A stretch of DNA of 64,000 nucleotides from NCBI GenBank assembly GCA_034008185.1, contig CM067089.1, positions 23,346,213 to 23,410,212 of the forward strand, written 5' to 3'. The DNA comes from Gorsachius magnificus (Eukaryota > Chordata > Aves > Pelecaniformes > Ardeidae). A program made the translations under genes and the position numbers. A model generated the notes under the pieces. That model made no database searches. It was not told where the DNA came from and was given only the letters and a program-made list of their open reading frames with translations. Positions 24,401-36,400 of the stretch are shown piece by piece. Numbering within the stretch: the stretch's first letter is position 1; each line of letters opens with the position of its first letter.

Positions 24401-27400
24401 CCTCTGGCATGCTCTCGTAGCCACTCTGTTCAGACAGGGACACCTCATCCTGAGGCGCATCTGCCTTGCTGTTGATGCTGTCAGGCGGGGAGCGCGGGCT
24501 TTTCTTGCGAGCCCGGCGGTGCTTCTCCTGGGCCACGTTGTCAGCATCGCTGTCTGTCTCACCATAGTAGGCCTCACTGTCCGGCGGGGAGGTGAGGCTC
24601 TCCAGGTGCCTCTGCGACCTCCGTGGCTGCGAGGGTTGTGTGGTGGCCGGGGCTCCTGCCGGTTCAGGGCTGAGTAGCTGTGCCGGAGGGCTAAGCGGGG
24701 ACGGCGGGGACAGCACTCGCTGCCCTGGAGAAGGGGAGCGCTGGAGCCGAGGGCCAGTCTGGTCCCCACCAACTATCCTGTGGGGAGAAGGAAAAGCGGT
24801 GAGCAAGGTCTGGTTGGTGGGGCTGAGCTGGAAGGAAACTCCCACATGTGAGAGAGGAGTAAGGATTGAGCTGGTGTTTCAGATGTCTTCCAGGTGGTAC
24901 AGACACCTGAAGTGCAGACACCAAGGGCAGACTCTGACATCAGCTACATGCTCTCATCCTGATTTTCTGCTTCATGACTCTTTGAAAACCAGGTGTTCAA
25001 CACTGGAAAGTCAAAATGCCCTGAGAGCATAAAAATCTACCAAGACAGCTTAATCAGCTCCCCAGGCATTTCTCCTGGGGAGGTGAATTCCTGCATAGCA
25101 AACATTCCCCAGGACAGTGGGACATAACCCTACGGCCTGCCGCTTGCCAGGGGTGGTCAGGCATGCCACAGCCACCACACTGCACTCCAGCTGCTCCTGC
25201 AGCTGGGACTGCACCATGGAGCTGTGTCAGCTCTGCGTATCCCAGCATCCCCCAAGTTGCTTTAGTTCAGAGCGGACCCCAAACAAAGAAGTCGGCGCTG
25301 GTTTTTTGCCCTGACCTCTATGTGGCAGTAAATGGCAAATACTTAGAGAGAAAGGCCCAAGTATTTTTGGGGGGAAGGACTCTGCTATGCTGTGGTAGGA
25401 GACCACCCTGATGTCTGTGGCCTGCTCGCTGTGGGACTGCTTTGCAAGCTAGCTACTGGTGCCTGGGTTTTGATGACTGTACTGCAGTCATGCCAGCCAG
25501 CCCGATCCATGGTGGCATTTGGCTTTGGCTTAGACATAGCAACTCCTAGCCTGTAAGTCAGCTGGGAGGATGACTAGAGTAGGGGCAGGGCAGACTGGGG
25601 CAGCAAGCCTGATTGCTGACTGCCAGAGGGAGGGAGAACTGGCTATACTGATGGGAAATGAGCCAGCTCTGCCCTCCCTCCCCTCAAGAGTGAGTCTGGA
25701 TTTCAACAGCCATTTGACTCCAGACCACACAGATGGGGTGGGGAACTTCTTCCTTCTCTTGCCAGAGTCACCAGGGCTTATTAGAATTGTAAAGGAGCCC
25801 TAAGAATTTGTCTTCTGAGCATGCATACTGGGAAGCCAGACAGACAGCATTGCCTCTGTAAAGCTGTGGAATTCATGACTTGGATCCCAATTCTGAACTG
25901 TCAAAAATTTATACTCATGCCAAATGTAAACCTTTGTGGAAGCTAAGGGTGGGGCAATTTCTCTGACAGGTTATTTTTTAATAATATTTGCTATTATGAA
26001 CTCTCACTGGGAAGTGAACTGAAAACTCCCCAAGCAAAACAGAGCAGTCCTTCCTCTTCTTTAAATACTTGGCCAGATAACTGAAAAGCGTTACTGCTTG
26101 GAAGGCAGTTTCTCTTGCTCTGCACTGCTAGGTCACAATCACTCTCCCTCCCTCTCTTTCTCTCTCTTCACACACATCCCACACTGGCAGGCATACACAT
26201 CTGACCTTGGGGGGGTTGGGAGGCTGATTGGTGTTTTCTCTGGGACTGATTGGTGTTTTCTCTGGGAACATAAATATGAAGTGGGAATGGAGATGTGATC
26301 AGAAAGCAGTATTTGATGAGTTCTCCACTACCCCAAGATGAAGCTAGCTGGTTACGTTATTTCCAAGCCATCCGATGTTGGCTCCCGGAGAGCTGTGAGA
26401 AGCCTGCCTTTGTCACTTTGCTAATTCAAAGTGTGCTGATTTTGGCCCATGGGAATTTGCCTAGGCACCTGTTGGCTGCAGATAGGCTCCGATGGGGTGA
26501 GATAAGGCCTTGGCAAGGGACCAGGAGCTATTCTGGACATCTTGTGCAGGGCTCACTTATCCCACTTAATCACAGCTAGGGTATGGGATGAGCACATCAG
26601 AAGGCACTGGCGCTTTCCCTGAAGCCAAGGGGAAGATCCAACATGCTCAGGCTTTCCTTCTCTGAGCACTGCCCACCTCTGCCCCCGCTTTACAGATGCC
26701 AGCAATGAGCGCAGCTCTCCTTCTCCATTGCTCACAGTACTCTGTCTTTTCAGGGCTGTAAAAATCATATCTCCCAGCCCCCTTCATCAGGCCCTTATTT
26801 TCTGAGGGTGGCTTCTGTTTTGGCAGTAGTATGGACTAGCTGGGACCTCACACAGCTTTGCTGCCTGTGTCCTTATATGATTTATTTACAGCTTGGGCCT
26901 CATCCAGCATGCACTGAGACACTGCGTTAGCTTTAGCACAGGTAGAACCAGGGACATTACTGGGACGTTTTTGCGCTTAAATTTGAGCCTGGCCTCTAGT
27001 ATTCTGCTGGACTAGAGACTTTGCCAGAGATATTTCTTCCTGCAAAAGGCCACTCAGCTACACACCTCTGTGGAAGTCAGTAAATACTTGGGTAATCTTG
27101 TCTTAGCTCAATTATCCAATGTGTAATCAAATGCATTTCTACAAAACAGTTATTTACCCAGAATGAACTGGAGTCTCTGTTAATTGCCGAGATGAACTGC
27201 CCTATGGCATCTGCTTGCTTGGAGCCTAAATTGCTCATTCTTTGCAGCACAGCCCTCACACTGCAAACAATTCCCTCCAGTCTGAGGGGCAGGGGCAGGA
27301 AGGTCTGGGGTAAGTTCAGCCCCAGGGCTAGGCACTCTGGAGAGCAGCACAGCGACAGTGCAAAACTTTTTGATGGCAACATGTTAGCCATGGGGAAGTC

Positions 27401-30400
27401 TTCCTAGTACACCTTGCAGAATGAAGAAACCAAAGGGTTCCTGCCTGCCTTCTTTCTGCTAGGTGTGGATAGCTGCTGTGCTAGATGAAGCTGCCCTGCT
27501 GCCTGCACTGTCACAGCACCGGCGCTTGGGAGCAGGTTACCTTTTCACGCGGATGTTGAGCATGCCGTTGGAAGAGTCAATGATCTGCATGGCGGTAGCA
27601 TGGGAGAGGCCAGCACATGACTTCCCATTGATAGATACTAGTACATCATTTTCCCACAGGCCTCCACGGCACGCTTTGCTTCTCTTTCGGATCTGGAAAA
27701 GCAGAAGAGAGAGGATAGGGATGAAGGGAAGAACAGCAGCTATTTAGTTCAGTTGCTTGTCTCCTGCTGGCCCTTTTATTGCTCCATCCCTGACAGAATA
27801 AAATAAGGCCTAAGATTCCTGTGCTGCCAGCGTGGAGGACCAGTCCTCTTGGGTGAGCCCTGGCTGTGCCTCTTGGTCTCTGTATTCCTGTTAATTCCAA
27901 GAGTCACTCTGCTGAGCATAGGCCTGACCTGATGACCAACCCAATTCAAGTCCTTCAGTGCAGATGAAAGACTCAAGAGCGCCTACATGCTCTTCTCCTC
28001 TCATTTCTTATCTCCTAAGTTGCTTAGGGAGTCTGTGTTTCAGAGAGGGGACAGGAACTTTTCCAGACTGTCCCTTTACATGGCTGTGTGTCCTTACAGA
28101 CTATCCCTGTACATGGCTGTGTGTCCTTCTGTATGCCCCTACTGTGCTTCCTTGGTGTGATCCCTGACACTCACACAGAGCCCCTGCAGGTACCATACTC
28201 GTGGAAGCTGACGTCAGGAAGAGATGGTGGCTCCGAGGCACTTCCTGCTGTTGAGTACTCCTGCTCTATCGGCTTTGGCCAATATATTTCTGGACATCTG
28301 CATCAAGCCATATGGTGTCCTGTTACACAAGCGTAAACTTGGAGTAAATCTTTAACCTTAACAGGAGCTGTGCAGGATATGCATTGCTGTATCTGAGAAT
28401 GGAGTCTGGGTCTCTAGTTCCAGGCTAGTTCCTAGACCCGGCCTCTCATGGCCATCTTACACCAAGTGTTTCCTTTTCCTTTGGTTCCATTGTCCATCAG
28501 TTAAAATTCTTACTGAACCCCCCAGCCCAGCCTAGCCTTTCTGTTAGGGCAAGCAAGCAAAACAAATGCCTACTCAGCCCAAAACCACAGACCTCTCCCA
28601 TATAGGCAAGCAATGGGATAGGCTTCTAGGATGGCCTGGCAACCATAATCAGGCCCCAGGTAGTAATATGCTGGGCTTGTAGATGCTTCTAGAATATTCC
28701 TTCAGATCTTGCAGTTAAGTGAGAGACAAATCAGCGCAGAGCTGTTTAACAGAGAGGGTGCAGTGAAGGAACTGTGGCAGATCCCTCCAGAGAGGTAACA
28801 CACAGCAGGGCACCTTCTCCCATATCTTACGGCCTTGCTGCTCCAGCAACCAGACTCAGATATAAAATCACACAAGCTACTTTGCCTGCACTCCCGTGGA
28901 AGCCCTGGGAAAGAGAATTGGATATGAGAGGATTACTGCCCTGTTGTTGTTCCTGTGGGGGCAGGAGGGGAGCAGGAAAGGAGAGAGCTGGAGCCCCAAG
29001 GAGGTCCACTGGTATGGCAGGCTGGTCCCAGGGCCCAGGCCCTCTGCACCCATGGGGCATGCACGCCCAGGGCTCAGCCCTGCTGGCTTCTGTGGAGCGG
29101 GCAGGAGCAGCACTCCTCCCAGGCCAGCCTCTCAGCAGGGCTGAGAGGTGGTGGGGAAGAGGATGGAAAGAGGAGGGCCATGCTCTGAGTTGTTTGTGTG
29201 TTCACTGGCACTTTATCACTCTGTAGCCTCTCCAGCTTGACCCCAAATTTTGCCTGCGTGCTTAAAATAGGGACTGGCTCATCCCAGCTGCCACATCCAT
29301 CAGCCTCTGTCATCTTAGTCCTTTATCTCCCTCCTTGTTAATATAAGCCTGGAATGAGAACGTGTGGGTCTGTAATGAACTTACTGCTGAAGAACCACTT
29401 TTCTGTTGTTACGGTATAAATGCTGCTTCTTGATACTCCCTCAAGGTGCAGCTGTTAACTGAGAAGAGATAGCTGATACATTTTCCAGTGCTGCCTTCCC
29501 ACACAACAGCTAATAGAGAGAGTTAGGAAGTTGAAGAGAGGTTAGAAGGAGGGTTTCCTTCTCATATTCCCCTAAAGGCCAACTGCTCCTCCATAGGCAA
29601 GTGCTTGGTGCTCAGCACTGGATGGGAACACACTTGCTGAGTATCTCTCCCAGTTATGGAGCAAGGGGACTGGGGGTTAAAGGCTGTCTGCAAGCACTCA
29701 GAACATTCCTTGCATCCCATCATACTCTTCCATGCTCACTGAAACCAACTGGATGTGGGCTGGTGACCACCGAGAGCACAGCCAGTAAGCGTCCTGCAAT
29801 CCTCTGGTCCCACAGTATTGCAGGACTTTGCAGGCAAGCGTTTGAGATTCCTAGGCAGGGAGGGTCAGGCTGCACTTGCAACACTGCTTGCTGCTGCTTT
29901 GGGCACCTTTAGATCAGAGTAGGCTGATGGGATGCAAGCTGCCCCATGCGGGCTGAGCAACATGAGCAGGCAGTGCATTTCTTTTGTGGTTAGCAAAGAT
30001 GCTGGCTCTGGCTTGGTCTGTGCTCAGATTTTACCAGGGCAGCAGAAGGCCCACACACTAAAGCAACTATAGTTACTTCAGTGCTGTTGCGGGAGTCTGC
30101 AAACTAGCTCTACAGTCCAGGAGGGGACTTCTCCCTGTCTCCGTTCCTCCTTGGGAAAAAAGGATCAGGTCTCTTTCAGCACAGGAAGAGACCTGGAGTC
30201 TGAAAATAGCACGTAAATGTTTCTGGCTGTCAGTCTCCCACACATTTAAAAATCCCCCCCCCACCCCCCGAAGTTTATGAATCTGCTTCCCAGTAGCAGA
30301 GAGGAATTAACTATTCACAGCTTCGTTTTGATGGCAAATCCCTACCCCACTGCATTTGCCAGGGAGGAAAGCAAAGGGGTCAGAGGCAGAAGTGCAGGGA

Positions 30401-33400
30401 GAGAAGGGAGAAGGCATGTCATGCAGAGAGGACAGGACTTAATCTACAACCACGTCAGCAGGGTGCAGGGTGCCGGAGGCTGGAGAGCCTCTGGATAGAG
30501 ACCAGCACAAGCCTGCCAGTTTTTATATGACTGCCAGCACGGTGCTGTGGAGACCTTTAATGACAAACCCCATAGCCTGGGCATCTCACAGCGAGGGCAG
30601 CACTGAGCCTTTGTGGCCCCAGGCCAGGGTGGCTGCCCAGTCCAAAGGCCAGGCTGGCAGCCCACCCTGAAGGTCAGGCTGCCCTCAGGCTCAGCCACTT
30701 GCTCCCCATGTCCAAAAGATGCCCTCTTCTGGGCAGCCAGTGAGCCACATGAAGTGTCACTAACAGGGAGCTTCTGCTTAGGCTGCAGACAGGTTGGAAG
30801 GTGTTCTGAAGAGATGGGAAAGGATGGGAAAAGTGGCTTTTCAAAGCGATTATCTCCCCTGCTTCCTGTAGCGAGACACAGTGCTGAGGGGCTCTGACAA
30901 GTGGTCAGGGTAGCCCCAGGCCTGGCCCTGGAGAATTGCACCATCCAACCTCCTAGTACATACTGTGAGGATTGACCTCTTCTTCTGGGGCGGCACCCCA
31001 CAAATTCTCTGAGCCTCTTGTAACTAACTGCCTTTTACACTCACCACTCTGTGCCTGAGAGGACACACTCCCCCACGACACACCTTGGCTCACATGGGAG
31101 GAATGTCCTGTTTAGATTTCAGCAGGGTTTAGGGAATCCCAATTTCAGGGCCTTACAGATTTATGCTAATGGAAATACAAATCAGTGTGCAAAAACTGGA
31201 ACTGTAAAGTAATGAACCACATTTACTCAGAAGATTGTCCATCTCACTGCCCTCTCAGCAGGACTTCTGTTGTGACAAAAAAACTCTTGTCAGAGAGGTT
31301 TGGGTGTCTGCAGCATGTGGGTACATGCACATACATGTGCGCATTTTCTTTCATTGCTTTACCCTCTCCTCCTCATTGGTCATACTGGATCAGACAGGAG
31401 AGAAAGGACAGAAGCAGCTGAGGGGAAAAAAGGAAAACAGTGAAGGCAACAAATGAGGAGGAAAGAAAGAAGAAAAGGTGTTGAAGGGAAGGCCAGTGCT
31501 AGGAGGGGCCAGGAAGGCCAGGGCTAGGATCAGACTTTAACAGAAGTTTCCTTGTACAGCCCTGGGGAGACAAAAGGACATGCTGATTATTGGACATGTC
31601 CTGGGGGAATTCGGCCTAGCTTTTGGGAACAGAATGCAAGAGAGGAGGGGGTCAGATGCAACTTGGCAGCATCTGTCCTTCAGTAGGGACTATATTTAGA
31701 TAGTGGTATGTGGGGGGTGAGCACACACTAGGATGCTAAGAATAGAGTAATCCTGATAGTAACTCAGTGGCTTCACATCTTGCCTGAGTACAGCCCAGGG
31801 AACACGTCTTGAAACTCTGCAACCACCCTCTATGCTAGCCAGCACTGCTTTTTCATAAGAAAGGAAATATGCTGTGGGTAATCAGAAATGGTTTGCAATG
31901 CCTTTCAGGAATAAGCTGTAATAGGTTCATGCCATCTTCCCCCTTGCCTCCCCAAGGCACCTCCCACCTCATGTCATCGGCAGAGCTCAATCTGTAAGTC
32001 AGGAAAACAAATTACATTACCAGTCTTCCCCTAATCTCCTGAAATCTTTCCAGCAGCATCCTAGAAAACTCACAGCAAGTCAGTCTTGTATACTGAATAC
32101 AATTCATCTTCCCATCCAATGCCCCTTCCGCTCTCTGATTGCATCTCTCATCACACAGCTGCCCTCCTTCTCTCAGCAGCTACAAAGCCATGGGGCCCAA
32201 CACTCCATGGCAACCTGGCAGTGTTTAAATTTCATTCCCAGCCTTACGTGAAATGTAGTCTTGTCACAGGGTTCCCATGGAGAGGTAGGAACTGCCTTGT
32301 TGTAGTATAAAGCAGTATAAAGCGTTACCAAAAGGGAATGAATTCAGGCGGAAGCCAACCAGCACTCGGGTCTGCTTCTCCCAGAACTTCCCGTTCAGCC
32401 AAACCACAAATGCAGTAGTTGCTAGATGCAAGAGCAGAAACAAGCACCGTCCATCTCTTCTTCCTTCTAGATATCTGTGTTGACATCATTTTGGTTACTG
32501 GAACAGTTTGGTTTTCATCCAAGGCCAGAGCCTAATCTTTACGTGTACAAGGAAGGATACCCGTGTGGCTAAAGCACTAGAGTGGGATTCAGAAGACCTG
32601 GATGATTTTTGGTGTGACCTTGGAGAAAACACTCAGACTGTGAGCCATAAATGACTGGAGCCTGGAAATCAAGAAATTTTTCAACAGTCTTTTGCTCTGG
32701 CTCTTAGACTTTCTTTGTCTCATCTGCCCACCTGAACACTGAGATCCAATAAGATACTTTTTGTATGCCTTGTCTATTAAGTATGTGAATAATGTCACAT
32801 CTTCATGGCAATGCCATATTTTTATTGGAAGCTATTTTACAGAAGAATATTTACTCTAATCTGTTATGATTACACTAACCATTACAATTACACTTCTCTA
32901 TTTAGTTCCAATGACTTCCTGACCAAATACTGTATTCCTGTTTAAGAGGTGACACTGGATGACTTGATTCTTGGTAAAGGAGGTCCAGTGTCTCTGCAGA
33001 CCTACTTCACGGGTCATCCACAGTGAAGCTTAATTGGGGAGTCTTTATATGGAGAAAGAAGGGAGAGAACACACACTTCATGGAATGAACACAGCAAGGG
33101 AGGGTGGTGAAAGAAGGTATCTTGAGTAGCAGGACAGACTTGGGTGGCTTCTGGGCAAGGGGTTTGACTAAGTGCATACAAGACTACTGTAATATGTTAC
33201 TGCCTAGAGTGTACTGGTGTAGGGGATATTGCTATCTCAGTGTGGGACAGAGAAAACAACTTTTTCGGTGCACTAGACTTAATTCTAATTTGTACCAGGG
33301 GAGTACAAACTGATAAAAAAAACCCCAATGCAAGCAAACAGGATTTGTTAGTTTTCTCTCTCTGTTGAAACCAAGTGCCTTATAGAGAGCCTTTTGTCGT

Positions 33401-36400
33401 GATAATACGGGGGGCGGGGCGGGGGGGGGGGGGGAGGGGAGGGGGGGGGCGGAGAAAAACAATGCCAAACAAAACAATCCACCTTCTTTGCCTAAGCAAA
33501 AAGTTTAGCACATGGATCATTGCTGGGAACAAGTACCTAACCAGAGTTGGCTGCAGGTAGATAAAAAGAGGCTTTATCTCCATGGCCTTTTGTTACTTAA
33601 TGGGAGATTAGCTGAAAAGCAAGTGAAGTGTAATACCCATGACAAGGAATAATGCCACATGTACTAGAATAGACACTAAAAGTACTTGATAGCATTTTAC
33701 CCTCAACAGAGTAAACAGCAGGATATAGAGGGGGGGTTTATATGAAGCAAGGATTCAGAAGGAACAGATGTATTTGTCAAAAACCAAGAGTCCCAGTGCC
33801 CTCATCTAGCTGCTGGGACAAAAGGAATTGAGCATTCAGAAGAAACATGCTTATACATGTGCCATGTAGATCCTTTTCTAGAGGCTCAGCCTTGTTCCTT
33901 TTGACACAAAAGATTTTAGGATCAATAATGAAGGGTATTAGGGCTCATAAGCAATTCCAACCACCAAAATGTCTCTTTACAGGGGCAGGCACTGAACTGG
34001 GACAGAAGGAGCAAGAGGGCCTTGAACACAGGGCAGAGTCATCCAGAGACATGGCTTCAGTCCTCCGGAACAAGGTGGTCTCCGCCTTAGCACTACATGC
34101 TGGTACTGTGCTCTAAAGGCAGTGAGGATATGCAAGTTCTGAACAAAACCCTTACTCGGAACAGAGGACTCTTTTCAGCTGCTACCAACTGTTGAACAGC
34201 AGCAGTATTAAGTATAAGATGTCTCCACAATATTTATGCTGAGAGAAGGCAAACAAGAAGACATACCTACTATTATTTTGATAGAATGAGGATACAATCC
34301 AAGAAAAAAACCCACTTATGTTTGCACAAAGTTAGTGTACAGAGCATTCATATTTGCAAGTGTGGGTTATTGTACCAAAACACAGCACTCATTAACTCTA
34401 AGAGAGCCTCTCAGCAATGGTCTGCGGAGGATAAGCACCATTATTCTGCAGCGGCAAGGATAGGATCAGCCACAGGTACGGATTAGACAAGTACCCCATT
34501 CACCTGAAGGATTCCAGGGGAACTTTGGTGCAGAGACCTTCCTGTGCCTTGCAGCATCTTTGTAAGCATCTTGTAGATATGAACGTACAGGAAAAAAAGG
34601 ACTCAGCATTCACAGATGTGTTCAGTAGTTCTAGCAAGTAGCAAGTAGCAGGTTGAGTAATGCCAGCAAATGAATGTGGGCTCTGGACCACAATTGGCTG
34701 TAGCATTAAACTGTTGAAATGATCCTTGGCACATCTTTGGCTTAGGCCAGCTAATGCTCTCCAGAACAATTCCCAGGCATAGTTTGGGAGCTAGAAGGGG
34801 CCATTCCTAGAGTCACTGCCTGTGGGCTGCCTGCATGTGGCCATCTTGTTTGAGAGAATAGAAAAAGTTAATTGCTGGGCTTTGTTCCACTCTGTAGCAG
34901 CTGGCATCAGTGCCAGAGAGTGGTCCCAGGTACATTTAATGCAGCAGGTATAGATGTAGATTGTGTGGTTTCACCACAACTGCTGAAGGTCATCTGTCAA
35001 GAGATTCTTCCAGGACGCCTGCCTGCTGATGGGCAAATAGGATGTGAAGACAAAAACTGCCCAGACTCTTCACCTCTGCAAGGAGGAGAGGGAAAGCTTT
35101 TCTAGCAGTGTCCTTCAAACAGAAGTGTTAGATAACTTGTGGAAGCAAAAAGCATGGGGTAGCACAGCTGTGGTCACACAGCAGAGGAGAAACCGTTCAA
35201 GACAGTAATGTGTGAAAGACCAGGAGCTGACATCACACTTTGTCATAGATGTGATTGCCTCATCCTTCGGAGTGAAGGTAGGAAGTGAATAAAAGAATAA
35301 ACATTGAAGTGGCTTGGACAGTGAGAAAGGAATAGTTTAACAAATGGGTAAAGATTACCTGAGAGTAAACATAGAGTATAAATCAAGATTCTAATAGTTA
35401 GGGGGAATGGCATAACCACCGATCCTGTCCATCCACGCAGCCTGCTCTCTACTTGTTTCAGGAGGGAGTTTCTATGTTAGGCTACTTCCTTTGCAGGTAG
35501 CTCCAAGCCCTGGTGACTCACAAGAAATTGTGAAGCAGATCATTAGCTGATACAATCAGCAATGGTGACTTGTAACCATGATAATACATAGTTTTCTGTT
35601 TAGGACACCTTCTTACCATTGTCCTGGAGGTCGTATCCCCTTATCTCTGCTGGGAAGGAAGGGCAGAGCTCCCCTTCCAAGCTCTGCACCTTGCTCACTG
35701 CTGTCCCAGCACTGTGCAGAGCTTGCAGCTTCTCAGCCAGACCACAGCCCTGGAGCCCCCCAATGTACTCCCAGCACACGGTGACTGCCGGGCCCAGCTG
35801 CTCCTTGGAAACTTCCACCGGCACGGCAGCCTGTGCTCTCTCGCTGGCAGCCAAGGGTGGCACCTGCCTAAGTGTTGACAGGCCATAAAACATGTCCAGG
35901 AGCACTCCCAAAGCTGCTTGAGGCACTCCTTCCACAGCACTGGCAGACATATTTGGCCCTCCAAAACCAGCATTAGTGACTGCTATAGACTAGGATGCCA
36001 GCAGTGCTTTTTTAGGTGTGACAGTAAACATTTGTGAGAACAGATAAAGGACAGCCTGCCCACTGAAACAGGGAGAGGAAGAGAAGGCGCTTGCAAATCT
36101 GGAAGTCATCAGACCTATTTGGGTTAGAGCTGGCACCTCCAGCAGGAATAATGTCACATGAGCAAAGGTGAACAGGACAGAGCAGCCAGGCCATGAGTCA
36201 CAGGGACCAGCAGCCCGGCATACAGGCAGCTGGGGTATCTGGCAGAGGAGACAGCAGAAACAGCGAACTGTCAGCAGAGAAACATACAGGAGAAAGTGGG
36301 ATTATGTGAGAAAGAGGTAAAAAGGAGGTTGTGATGAACTGCTCTTAAACATCAAAACAATTCTTGGTTTTAGAAGCTATACAATCCTGTGTCACTGCCT

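Noticed and set aside
28390..28520. Possible further MIR-like SINE (cagttaaaattctt after a TTTCC-rich stretch)
   Set aside because: Only a short loose resemblance, no promoter box and no core word TGTGACCTTGG.
30444..31001. 185-codon minus-strand frame in SYNPO2L intron 1
   Set aside because: No recognisable motif, no fitting splice sites, and overlapping open frames on the other strand; GC-rich intron.
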